Shown in pieces: positions 24,901 to 37,394 of a stretch of DNA of 64,000 bases. Source of the stretch: Liolophura sinensis (lineage: Eukaryota > Mollusca > Polyplacophora > Chitonida > Chitonidae); contig NW_027018058.1 of assembly GCF_032854445.1 (NCBI RefSeq), forward strand, positions 1 through 64,000. Reading direction: 5' to 3'. The position numbers and the translations under genes are program-made. The notes beneath the pieces were generated by a model. The model was not told the DNA's origin and searched no databases. It saw only the letters and a list, made by a program, of their open reading frames with translations. Numbering within the stretch: the first letter of the stretch is position 1; every line of letters begins with the position of its first letter.

Positions 24901-26292
24901 ATGGAAACCAGGGAAATTTGCAATTTTTCAACAGCTGCCGATGCCTGGCTAAATTCCGCATCTTTTGGCACCTTATGAATGTGGGTCTGTTGTCAGTTGT
25001 ACTTTTTACAGCAGACTGTATCAAGTACCTTGTGATTTTTATGTACAAAAGGTGTGGTTTTTCTACACGTAAATAAAGACATTGAGATTGTCTTGGACTT
25101 AGAAGTAACACAATTGCTGGGTGAGTTAAATGCGCTTAGCCCAAAGATTTCAGGTCTTCTGGGCTACCGAAGGGCACATAACTTATAGTCAAAAGTTGAA
25201 TATAGTAATGACCAGTCGCGATTGTACAGAGTACAGTGTAGCCGATTTCAATTAACAAAAAGACCAGGTAAAAATGCAAAAGTGGAAAAACTGTTCCAGT
25301 GCTGCTGGTAAGAGGCTAATCCGACGTATTTTGTGACGAGAAATCGAATGGTGCAAACCGCGTTGCTCTCCGACCAATACTTTTGGCTGTAGTGACAATT
25401 GAATGGTCATTGATGTCATAATCACGTGCCCAGCAACGGCTCTTACTCCATGGAAACCAGGGAAATTTGCAATTTTTCAACAGCTGCTGATGTTTGGCTC
25501 AATTCCGCATCTTTTGGCACCTTACTGAAGTGGGTCAGTGTTCAGTTGTACTTTTTACAGCAGACTGTATCCAGTAACTTGTGTTTTTCATGTACAAATG
25601 GTGTGGTTTTTCTACACGTAGATAAAGACATTCAGATTGTCTTCGACTTAGAAGTAAGGCAATTGCTGGGTGAGTTAAATGGGCTTAGCCCAAAGATTTC
25701 AGGTCTTCTGGGCTACCGAAGGGCACATAACTTATAGTCAAAAGTTGAATATAGTAATGACCAGTCGCGATTGTACAGAATACAGTGTAGCCGATTTCAA
25801 TTAACAAAAAGACCAGGTAAAAATGCAAAAGTGGAAAAACTGTTCCAGTGCTGCTGGTAAGAGGCTAATCCGACGTATTTTGTGACGAGAAATCGAATGG
25901 TGCAAACCGCGTTGCTCTCCGACCAATACTTTTGGCTGTAGTGACAATTGAATGATCATTTATGTCATAATCACGTGCCCAGCAACGGCTCTTACTCCAT
26001 GGAAACCAGGGAAATTTGCAATTTTTCAACAGCTGCCGATGCCTGGCTAAATCTGCATCTTTTGGCACCTTATAAATGTGGGTCTGTTGTCAGTTGTACT
26101 TTTTACAGCAGACTGTATCAAGTACCTTGTGATTTTTATGTACAAAAGGTGTGGTTTTTCTACACGTAGATAAAGACATTGAGATTGTCTTGGACTTAGA
26201 AGTAAGACAATTGCTGGGTGAGTTAAATGGGCTTAGCCCAAAGATTTGACGTCTTCTGGGCTACCGAAGGGCACATAACTTATAGTCAAAAG
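21954..26292. repeat. 8-monomer HOR, copy 2, 4339 bp
   Basis: Monomers start at 21954 (K), 22503 (short L/H), 23009 (I/J), 23559 (D), 24103 (D2), 24647 (E), 25196 (N) and 25745 (O). The offset from copy 1 is 4344 bp at K and 4339 bp at N. The 5-bp drop is the extra CGAAT deletion in the fourth unit: both D units are deleted here but only one in copy 1. The end of O differs (TTTGACGTC here, TTTCAGGTC at 21900), reflecting the A-type unit that follows. Confidence 0.92.
22503..23008. repeat. Short H monomer, copy 5, L/H chimera
   Basis: Near-identical to the unit at 18159, with the same L-to-H switch and the same two deletions. The sharing shows that the chimera arose before the 8-monomer HOR was duplicated. 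Confidence 0.92.
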
Positions 26293-26841
26293 TTGAATAT
26301 AGTAATGACCAGTCGCGATTGTACAGAGTACAGTGTAGCCGATTTCAATTTGCAAAAAGACCAGGTAAAAATGCAAAAGTGGAAAAACTGTTCCAGTGCT
26401 GCTGGTAAGACGCTAATCCGACGTATTTTGTGACGAGAAATCGAATGGTGCAAACCGCGTTGCTCTCCGACCAATACTTTTGGCTGTAGCGACAATTGAA
26501 TGACCATTGATGTCATAATCACGTTCGTAGCAACGGCTCTTACTCCATGGAAACCACGGAAATTTGCAATTTTTCAACAGCTGCCGATGCCTGGCTAAAT
26601 TCCGCATCTTTTGGCACCTTACTGAAGTGGGTCAGTGTTCAGTTGTACTTTTTACAGCAGACTGTATCAAGTACCTTGTGTTTTTCATGTACAAATGGTG
26701 TGGTTTTTCTACACGTAGATAAAGACATTGAGATTGTCTTCGACTTAGAAGTAAGGCACTTGCTGGATGAGTTAAATGGGCTTAGCCCAAAGATTTCAGG
26801 TCTTCTGGGCTACCGAAGGGCACATAACTTATAGTCAAAAG
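26293..26841. repeat. Chimeric monomer A to C
   Basis: The left part follows the A pattern (GATTTCAATTTGCAAAAAG, GTAAGACG, AAATCGAATGG). From about 26489 it follows C (GTAGCGAC, GACCATTGATG, CACGTTCGTAGC, GGCACTTGCTGGATG). A private CCACGG replaces CCAGGG. The same chimera with the same private change is at 37771, so it predates duplication of the long block. Confidence 0.85.
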
Positions 26842-27939
26842 TTGAATATAGTAATGACCAGTTGCGATTGTACAGAGTACAGTGTAGTCGATTTCAATTA
26901 ACAAAAAGACCCGGTAAAAATGCAAAAGTGGAAAAACTGTTCCAGTGCTGCTGGTAAGAGGCTAATCCGACGTATTTTGTGACGAGAAATCGAATGGTGC
27001 AAACCGCGTTGCTCTCCGACCAATACTTTTGGCTGTAGTGACAATTGAATGATCATTGATGTCATAATCACGTGCCCAGCAACGGCTCTTACTCCATGGA
27101 AACCAGGGAAATTTGCAATTTTTCAACAGCTGCCGATGCCTGGCTAAATTCCGCATCTTTTGGCACCTTATAAATGTGGGTCTGTTGTCAGTTGTACTTT
27201 TTACAGCAGACTGTATCAAGTACCTTGTGATTTTTATGTACAAAAGGTGTGGTTTTTCTACACGTAAATAAAGACATTGAGATTGTCTTGGACTTAGAAG
27301 GAAGACAATTGCTGGGTGAGTTAAATGCGCTTAGCCCAAAGATTTCAGGTCTTCTGGGCTACCGAAGGGCACATAACTTATAGTCAAAAGTTGAATATAG
27401 TAATGACCAGTCGCGATTGTACAGAGTACAGTGTAGCCGATTTCAATTAACAAAAAGACCAGGTAAAAATGCAAAAGTGGAAAAACTGTTCCAGTGCTGC
27501 TAGTAAGAGGCTAATCCGACGTATTTTGTGACGAGAATTTGAATGGTGCAATCCGCGTTGCTCTCTGACCAATACTTTTGGCTGTAGCGACAATTGAATG
27601 ATCATTTATGTCATAATCACGTGCGTAGCCACGGCTCTTACTCCCTGGAAACCAGGGAAATTTGCAATTTTTCAACAGCTGCCGATGCCTGGCTCAATTC
27701 CGCATCTTTTGGCACCTTACTGAAGTGGGTCAGTGTTCAGTTGTACTTTTTACAGCAGACTGTATCAAGTACCTTGAGTTTTTCATGTACAATTGGTGTG
27801 GTTTTTCTACACGTAGATAAAGACATTGAGATTGTCTTCGACTTAGAAGTAAGGCACTTGCTGGGTGAGTTAAATGGGCTTAGCCCAAAGATTTCAGGTC
27901 TTCTGGGCTACCGAAGGGCACATAACTTATAGTCAAAAG

Positions 27940-30135
27940 TTGAATATAGTAATGACCAGTCGCGATTGTACAGAGTACAGTGTAGCCGATTTCAATTAAC
28001 AAAAAGACCAGGTAAAAATGCAAAAGTGGAAAAACTGTTCCAGTGCTGCTGGTAAGACGCTAATCCGACGTATTTTGTGACGAGAAATCGAATGGTGCAA
28101 ACCGCGTTGCTCTCCGACCAATACTTTTGGCTGTAGTGACAATTGAATGATCATTTATGTCATAATCACGTGCCCAGCAACGGCTCTTACTCCATGGAAA
28201 CCAGGGATACTTGCAATTTTTCAACAGCTGCCGATGCCTGGCCCAATTCGACATCTTTTGGCACCTTATAAATGTGGGTCAGTGTTAAGTTGTACTTTTT
28301 ACAGCAGACTGTATCAAGTACCTTGTAATTTTTATGTACAAATGGTATGGTTTTTCTACACGTAGATAAAGACATTGAGATTGTCTTCGACTTAGAAGTA
28401 AGACAATTGCTGGGTGAGTTAAATGGGCTTAGCCCAAAGATTTGACGTCTTCTGGGCTACCGAAGGGCACATAACTTATAGTCAAAAGTTGAATATAGTA
28501 ATGACCACTCGCGATTGTACAGAGTACAGTGTAGCCGATTTCAATTTACAAAAAGACCAGGTAAAAATGCAAAAGTGGAAAAACTGTTCCAGTGCTGCTG
28601 GTAAGACGCTAATCCGACGTATTTTGTGACGAGAAATCGAATGGTGCAAACCACGTTGCCCTCCGACCAATACTTTTGGCTGTAGTGACAATTGAATGAT
28701 CATTTATGTCATAATCACGGGCCCAGCAACGTCTCTTACTCCATGGAAAGCAGGGATATTTGCAATTTTTTAACAGTTGCCGATGCCTGGCCCAATTCCG
28801 CATCTTTTGACACCTGATAAATGTGGGTCAGTGTTTAGTTGTACTTTTTACAGCAGACTGTATCAAGTACCTTGTGTTTTTTATGTACAAATGGTCTGGT
28901 TTTTCTACACGTAGATAAAGACATTGAGACTGTCTTGGACTTAGAAGTAAGACAATTGCTGGGTGAGTTAAATTTGCTTAGCCCAAAGATTTCAGGTCTT
29001 CTGGGCTACCGAAGGGCACATAACTTATAGTCAAAAGTTGAATATAGTAATGACCAGTCGCGATTGTACAGAGTACAGTGTAGCCGATTTCAATTAACAA
29101 AAAGACCAGGTAAAAATGCAAAAGTGGAAAAACTGTTCCAGTGCTGCTGGTAAGACGCTAATCCGACGTATTTTGTGACGAGAAATCGAATGGTGCAAAC
29201 CGCGTTGCTCTCCGACCAATACTTTTGGCTGTAGTGACAATTGAATGATCATTTATGTCATAATCACGTGCCCAGCAACGGCTCTTACTCCATGGAAACC
29301 AGGGATACTTGCAATTTTTCAACAGCTGCCGATGCCTGGCCCAATTCGACATCTTTTGGCACCTTATAAATGTGGGTCAGTGTTAAGTTGTACTTTTTAC
29401 AGCAGACTGTATCAAGTACCTTGTAATTTTTATGTACAAATGGTATGGTTTTTCTACACGTAGATAAAGACATTGAGATTGTCTTCGACTTAGAAGTAAG
29501 ACAATTGCTGGGTGAGTTAAATGGGCTTAGCCCAAAGATTTGACGTCTTCTGGGCTACCGAAGGGCACATAACTTATAGTCAAAAGTTGAATATAGTAAT
29601 GACCACTCGCGATTGTACAGAGTACAGTGTAGCCGATTTCAATTTACAAAAAGACCAGGTAAAAATGCAAAAGTGGAAAAACTGTTCCAGTGCTGCTGGT
29701 AAGACGCTAATCCGACGTATTTTGTGACGAGAAATCGAATGGTGCAAACCACGTTGCCCTCCGACCAATACTTTTGGCTGTAGTGACAATTGAATGATCA
29801 TTGATGTCATAATCACGGGCCCAGCAACGTCTCTTACTCCATGGAAAGCAGGGATATTTGCAATTTTTTAACAGTTGCCGATGCCTGGCCCAATTCCGCA
29901 TCTTTTGGCACCTGATAAATGTGGGTCAGTGTTTAGTTGTACTTTTTACAGCAGACTGTATCAAGTACCTTGTGTTTTTTATGTACAAATGGTCTGGTTT
30001 TTCTACACGTAGATAAAGACATTGAGACTGTCTTGGACTTAGAAGTAAGACAATTGCTGGGTGAGTTAAATTTGCTTAGCCCAAAGATTTCAGGTCTTCT
30101 GGGCTACCGAAGGGCACATAACTTATAGTCAAAAG
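27940..30135. repeat. Tandem duplication of the L-A dimer, 2 x 1098 bp
   Basis: L-A at 27940-29037 is followed by L-A at 29038-30135. The two are nearly identical. The first A reads GATCATTTATG and TTTTGACACC where the second reads GATCATTGATG and TTTTGGCACC. Both A units end in AAATTTGCTTAGCC. The sister block at 37771 has only one L-A pair, so this is a gain here or a loss there. Confidence 0.9.
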
Positions 30136-31782
30136 TTGAATATAGTAATGACCAGTCGCAATTGTACAGAGTACAGTGTAGCCGGTTTCAATTAACAAAA
30201 ACACCAGGCAAAAATGCAAAAGTGGAAAAACTGTTCCAGTGCAACTAGTAAGAGGCTAATCCGACGTATTTTGTGACGAGAAATTGAATGGTGCAATCCG
30301 CGTTGCTCTCCGACCAATACTTTTGGCTGTAGCGACAATTGAATGACCATTGATGTCATAATCACGTGCGTAGCAACGGCTCTTACTCCATGGAAACCAG
30401 GGAAATTTGCAATTTTTCAACAGCTGCCGATGCCTGGCTAAATTCCGCATCTTTTGGCACCTTACTGAAGTGGGTCAGTGTTCAGTTGTACTTTTTACAG
30501 CAGACTGTATCAAGTACCTTGTGTTTTTCATGTACAAATGGTGTGGTTTTTCTACACGTAGATAAAGACATTCAGATTGTCTTGGACTTAGAAGTAAGGC
30601 ACTTGCTGGATGAGTTAAATGGGCTTAGCCCAAAGATTTCAGGTCTTCTGGGCTACCGAAGGGCACATAACTTATAGTCAAAAGTTGAATATAGTAATGA
30701 CCAGTCGCGATTGTACAGAGTACAGTGTAGCCGATTTCAATTTACAAAAAGACCAGGTAAAAATGCAAAAGTGGAAAAACTGTTCCAGTGCTGCTGGTAA
30801 GAGGCTAATCCGACGTATTTTGTGACGAGAAATTGAATGGTGCAATCCGCGTTGCTCTCCGACCAATACTTTTGGCTGTAGCGACAATTGAATGACCATT
30901 GATGTCATAATCACGTGCGTAGCAACGGCTCTTACTCCATGGAAACCAGGGAAATTTGCAATTTTTCAACAGCTGCCGATGCCTGGCTAAATTCCGCATC
31001 TTTTGGCACCTTACTGAAGTGGGTCAGTGTTCAGTTGTACTTTTTACAGCAGACTGTATCAAGTACCTTGTGTTTTTCATGTACAAATGGTGTGGTTTTT
31101 CTACACGTAGATAAAGACATTGAGATTGTCTTCGACTTAGAAGTAAGGCACTTGCTGGATGAGTTAAATGGGCTTAGCCCAAAGATTTCAGGTCTTCTGG
31201 GCTACCGAAGGGCACATAACTTATAGTCAAAAGTTGAATATAGTAATGACCAGTCGCGATTGTACAGAGTACAGTGTAGTCGATTTCAATTAACAAAAAG
31301 ACCAGGTAAAAATGCAAAAGTGGAAAAACTGTTCCAGTGCTGCTGGTAAGAGGCTAATCCGACGTATTTTGTGACGAGAAATCGAATGGTGCAAACCGCG
31401 TTTGCTCTCCGACCAATACTTTTGGCTGTAGTGACAATTGAATGATCATTGATGTCATAATCACGTGCGTAGCAACGGCTCTTACTCCATGGAAACCAGG
31501 GAAATTTGCAATTTTTCAACAGCTGCCGATGCCTGGCTCAATTCCGCATCTTTAAAACCTTACTGAAGTGGGTCAGTGTTAAGTTGTACTTTTTACAGCA
31601 GACTGTATCAAGTACCTTGTGTTTTTCACGTACAAATGGTGTGGTTTTTCTACACGTAGATAAAGACATTGAGATTGTCTTGGACTTAGAAATAAGACAA
31701 TTGCTGGGTGAGTTAAATGGGCTTGGCCCAAAAATTTCAGGTCTTCTGGGCTACCGAAGGGCACATAACTTATAGTCAAAAG

Positions 31783-32288
31783 TTGAATATAGTAATGACC
31801 AGTCGCGATTGTACAGAGTACAGTGTAGACGGTTTCAATTAACAAAAACACCAGGCAAAAATGTAAAAGTGGAAAAACTGTTCCAGTGCTACTAGTAAGA
31901 GGCTAATCCGACGTATTTTGTGACGAGAATTTGAATGGTGCAATCCGCGTTGCTCTCCGACCAATACTTTTGGCTGTAGCGACAATTGAATAATCATTTA
32001 TGTCATAATCACGTGCGTAGCAACGGCTCTTACTCCATGGAAACCAGAAAAATTTGCAATTTTTCAACAGCTGCCGATGCCTGGCTCAATTCCGCATCTT
32101 TTGGCACGTTACTGAAGTGGGTCTGTGTTTAGTTGTACTTTTTACAGCACAAATGGTGTGGTTTTTCTACACGTAGATAAAGACATTGAGATTGTCTTCG
32201 ACTTAGAAGTAAGGCAATTGCTGAGTGAGTTAAATGGGCTTAGCCCAAAGATTTGACGTCTTCTGGGCTACCGACATATAGTCAAAAG
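31783..32288. repeat. Short H monomer, copy 6
   Basis: 506 bp with both deletions. Its left part carries GTAGACGGTTTC, AACAAAAACACC and AAAAATGTAAAAG, and it follows a P monomer marked by CATCTTTAAAACC. The same P-H pair occurs at 41613/42161 and 51446/51994. Confidence 0.92.
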
Positions 32289-32838
32289 TTGAATATAGTA
32301 ATGACCAGTCGCGATGGTACATAGTACAGTGAAGCCGATTTTAATTAACAAAAAGACCAGGCAAAAATGCAAAAGTCGAAAAATTGTTCCAGTGCTGCTG
32401 GTAAGAGGCTAATCCGACGTATTTTGTGACGACAAATCGAATGGTGCAATCCGCGTTGCTCTCCGACCAATACTTTTGGCTGTAGTGACAATTGAATGAT
32501 CATTTATGTCATAATCACGTGCCCAGCAACGGCTCTTACTCCATGGAAACCAGGAAAATTTGCAATTTTTCAACAGCTGCCGATGCCTGGCTCAATTCCG
32601 CATCTTTTGGCACCTTATTCATGTGGGTCTGTTGTCAGTTGTACTTTTTACAGCAGACTGTATCAAGTACCTTGTGATTTTTATGTACAAAATGGTGTGG
32701 TTTTTCTACACGTAAATAAAGACATTCAGATTGTTTTGGACTTAGAAGTAAGACAATTGCTGGGTGAGTTAAATGGGCTTAGCCCAAAGATTTGACGTCT
32801 TCTGGGCTACCGAAGGGCACATAACTTATACTCAAAAG

Positions 32839-35800
32839 TTGAATATAGTAATGACCAGTCGCGATTGTACAGAGTACAGTGTAGCCGATTTCAATTAACA
32901 AAAAGACCAGGTAAAAATGCAAAAGTGGAAAAACTGTTCCAGTGCTGCTGGTAAGAGGCTAATCCGACGTATTTTGTGACGAGAAATGGTGCAAACCGCG
33001 TTGCTCTCCGACCAATACTTTTGGCTGTAGTGACAATTGAATGATCATTGATGTCATAATCACGTGCCCAGCAACGGCTCTTACTCCATGGAAACCAGGG
33101 ATATTTGCAATTTTTTAACAGCTGCCGATGCCTGGCCCAATTCCGCATCTTTTGGCACCTTATAAATGTGGGTCAGTGTTAAGTTGTACTTTTTACAGCA
33201 GACTGTATCAAGTACCTTGTGATTTTTATGTACAAATGGTGTGGTTTTTCTACACGTAGATAAAGACATTGAGATTGTCTTGGACTTAGAAGTAAGACAA
33301 TTGCTGGGTGAGTTAAATTTGCTTAGCCCAAAGATTTGTCGTCTGCTGGGCTACCGAAGGGCACATAACTTATAGTCAAAAGTTGAATATAGTAATGACC
33401 AGTCGCGATTGTACAGAGTACAGTGTAGCCGATTTCAATTAACAAAAAGACCAGGTAAAAATGCAAAAGTGGAAAAACTGTTCCAGTGCTGCTGGTAAGA
33501 GGCTAATCCGACGTATTTTGTGACGAGAAATGGTGCAAACCGCGTTGCTCTCCGACCAATACTTTTGGCTGTAGTGACAATTGAATGATCATTGATGTCA
33601 TAATCACGTGCCCAGCAACGGCTCTTACTCCATGGAAACCAGGGATATTTGCAATTTTTTAACAGCTGCCGATGCCTGGCCCAATTCCGCATCTTTTGGC
33701 ACCTTATAAATGTGGGTCAGTGTTAAGTTGTACTTTTTACAGCAGACTGTATCAAGTACCTTGTGATTTTTATGTACAAATGGTGTGGTTTTTCTACACG
33801 TAGATAAAGACATTGAGATTGTCTTGGACTTAGAAGTAAGACAATTGCTGGGTGAGTTAAATTTGCTTAGCCCAAAGATTTGTCGTCTTCTGGGCCACCG
33901 AAGGGCACATAACTTATAGTCAAAAGTTGAATATAGTAATGACCAGTCGCGATTGTACAGAGTACAGTGTAGCCGATTTCAATTAACAAAAAGACCAGAT
34001 AAAAATGCAAAAGTGGAAAAACTGTTCCAGTGCTGCTGGTAAGACGCTAATCCGACGTATATTTTGTGACGAGAAATCGAATGGTGCAAACCGCGTTGCT
34101 CTCCGACCAATACTTTTGGCTGTAGTGACAATTGAATGGTCATTGATGTCATAATCACGTGCCCAGCAACGGCTCTTACTCCATGGAAACCAGGGAAATT
34201 TGCAATTTTTTCAACAGCTGCCGATGCCTGGCTAAATTCCGCATCTTTTGGCACCTTATAAATGTGGGTCTGTTGTCAGTTGTACTTTTTACAGCAGACT
34301 GTATCAAGTACCTTGTGATTTTTATGTACAAAAGGTGTGGTTTTTCTACACGTAAATAAAGACATTGAGATTGTCTTGGACTTAGAAGTAACACAATTGC
34401 TGGGTGAGTTAAATGCGCTTAGCCCAAAGATTTCAGGTCTTCTGGGCTACCGAAGGGCACATAACTTATAGTCAAAAGTTGAATATAGTAATGACCAGTC
34501 GCGATTGTACAGAGTACAGTGTAGCCGATTTCAATTAACAAAAAGGACCAGGTAAAAATGCAAAAGTGGAAAAACTGTTCCAGTGCTGCTGGTAAGAGGC
34601 TAATCCGACGTATTTTGTGACGAGAAATCGAATGGTGCAAACCGCGTTGCTCTCCGACCAATACTTTTGGCTGTAGTGACAATTGAATGGTCATTGATGT
34701 CATAATCCACGTGCCCAGCAACGGCTCTTACTCCATGGAAACCAGGGAAATTTGCAATTTTTCAACAAGCTGCTGATGTTTGGCTCAATTCCGCATCTTT
34801 TGGCACCTTACTGAAGTGGGTCAGTGTTCAGTTGTACTTTTTACAGCAGCCTGTATCCAGTAACTTGTGTTTTTCATGTACAAATGGTGTGGTTTTTCTA
34901 CACGTAGATAAAGACATTCAGATTGTCTTCGACTTAGAAGTAGGCAATTGCTGGGTGAGTTAAATGGGCTTAGCCCAAAGATTTCAGGTCTTCTGGCTAC
35001 CGAAGGGCACACTAACTTATAGTCAAAAGTTGAATATAGTAATGACCAGTCGCGATTGTACAGAGTACAGTGTAGCCGATTTCAATTAACAAAAAGACCA
35101 GCAAAAATGCAAAAGTGGAAAAAAATGTTCCAGTGCTGCTGGTAAGAGCCTAATCCGACGTATTTTGTGACGAGAAATCGAATGGTGCAAACCGCGTTGC
35201 TCTCCGACCAATACTTTTGGCTGTAGTGACAATTGAATGATCATTGATGTCATAATCACGTGCCCCAGCAACGGCTCTTACTCCATGGAAACCAGGGATA
35301 TTTGCAATTTTTTAACAGCTGCCGATGCCTGGCCCAATTCCGCATCTTTTGGCACCTTATAAATGTGGGTCAGTGTTAAAGTTGTACTTTTTACAGCAGA
35401 CTGTATCAAGTACCTTGTGATTTTTATGTACAAATGGTGTGGTTTTTCTACACGTAGATAAAGACATTGAGATTGTCTTGGACTTAGAAGTAAGACAATT
35501 GCTGGGTGAGTTAAATTTGCTTAGCCAAAGATTTGTCGTCTGCTGGGCTACCGAAGGGCACATAACTTATAGTCAAAAGTTGAATATAGTAATGACAGTC
35601 GCGATTGTACAGAGTACAGTGTAGCCGATTCAATAACAAAAAGACCAGGTAAAAATGCAAAAGTGGAAAACTGTTCCAGTGCTGCTGGTAAGAGGCTAAT
35701 CCGACGTTATTTTGTGACGAGAAATGGTGCAAACCGCGTTGCTCTCCGACCATACTTTTGGCTGTAGTGACAATTGAATGATCATTGATGTCATAATCAC

Positions 35801-37219
35801 GGGCCCAGCAACGGCTCTTACTCCATGGAAACCAGGGATATTTGCAATTTTTTAACAGCTGCCGATGCCTGGCCCAATTCCGCATCTTTTGGCACCTTAT
35901 AAATGTGGGTCAGTGTTAAGTTGTACTTTTTACAGCAGACTGTATCAAGTACCTTGTGATTTTTTATGTACAAATGGTGTGGTTTTTCTACACGTAGATA
36001 AAGACATTGAGATTGTCTTGGACTTAGAAGTAAGACAATTGCTGGGTGAGTTAAATTTGCTTAGCCCAAAGATTTGTCGTCTTCTGGGCCACCGAAGGGC
36101 ACATAACTTATAGTCAAAAGTTGAATATAGTAATGACCAGTCGCGATTGTACAGAGTACAGTGTAGCCGATTTCAATTAACAAAAAGACCAGATAAAAAT
36201 GCAAAAGTGGAAAAACTGTTCCAGTGCTGCTGGTAAGACGCTAATCCGACGTATTTTGTGACGAGAAATCGAATGGTGCAAAACCGCGTTGCTCTCCGAC
36301 CAATACTTTTGGCTGTAGTGACAATTGAATGGTCATTGATGTCATAATCACGTGCCCAGCAACGGCTCTTACTCCATGGAAACCAGGGAAATTTGCAATT
36401 TTTCAACAGCTGCCGATGCCTGGCTAAATTCCGCATCTTTTGGCACCTTATAAATGTGGGTCTGTTGTCAGTTGTACTTTTTACAGCAGACTGTATCAAG
36501 TACCTTGTGATTTTTATGTACAAAAGGTGTGGTTTTTCTACACGTAAATAAAGACATTGAGATTGTCTTGGACTTAGAAGTAACACAATTGCTGGGTGAG
36601 TTAAATGCGCTTAGCCCAAAGATTTCAGGTCTTCTGGGCTACCGAAGGGCACATAACTTATAGTCAAAAGTTGAATATAGTAATGACCAGTCGCGATTGT
36701 ACAGAGTACAGTGTAGCCGATTTCAATTAACAAAAAGACCAGGTAAAAATGCAAAAGTGGAAAAACTGTTCCAGTGCTGCTGGTAAGAGGCTAATCCGAC
36801 GTATTTTGTGACGAGAAATCGAATGGTGCAAACCGCGTTGCTCTCCGACCAATACTTTTGGCTGTAGTGACAATTGAATGGTCATTGATGTCATAATCAC
36901 GTGCCCAGCAACGGCTCTTACTCCATGGAAACCAGGGAAATTTGCAATTTTTCAACAGCTGCTGATGTTTGGCTCAATTCCGCATCTTTTGGCACCTTAC
37001 TGAAGTGGGTCAGTGTTCAGTTGTACTTTTTACAGCAGACTGTATCCAGTAACTTGTGTTTTTCATGTACAAATGGTGTGGTTTTTCTACACGTAGATAA
37101 AGACATTCAGATTGTCTTCGACTTAGAAGTAAGGCAATTGCTGGGTGAGTTAAATGGGCTTAGCCCAAAGATTTCAGGTCTTCTGGGCTACCGAAGGGCA
37201 CATAACTTATAGTCAAAAG
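32839..37219. repeat. Tandem duplication of the D-D2-E-N quartet, about 2 x 2.19 kb
   Basis: The quartet 32839-35029 (D, D2, E, N) is followed by 35030-37219 (D-like, D2, E, N). The first D of the second quartet keeps CGAAT and so is not deleted. The quartet matches 19215-21405 and 23559-25744. Much of the region 34055-36290 carries error-like indels, so the boundary and even the copy number here deserve caution. Confidence 0.75.
34055..36290. other. Patch with dense error-like single-base indels
   Basis: Compared with near-identical copies (for example 19764-21953), this stretch has about twenty one- or two-base indels. Examples are GTATATTTTG near 34060, AAAAAGGACC near 34541, CATAATCCACG near 34706, CAACAAGCTG near 34766, a missing G in TTCTGGCTACC near 34992, GCCCCAGC near 35262, TTAGCCAAAG near 35521, AATGACAGTCG near 35592, CAATAACAAA near 35630, GACGTTATTTT near 35705 and GCAAAACCGCG near 36280. 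Neighbouring sequence is clean. This is the pattern of unpolished long-read consensus. Confidence 0.75.
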
Positions 37220-37394
37220 TTGAATATAGTAATGACCAGTCGCGATTGTACAGAGTACAGTGTAGCCGATTTCAATTAACAAAAAGACCAGGTAAAAATG
37301 CAAAAGTGGAAAAACTGTTCCAGTGCTGCTGGTAAGAGGCTAATCCGACGTATTTTGTGACGAGAAATCGAATGGTGCAAACCGCGTTGCTCTC

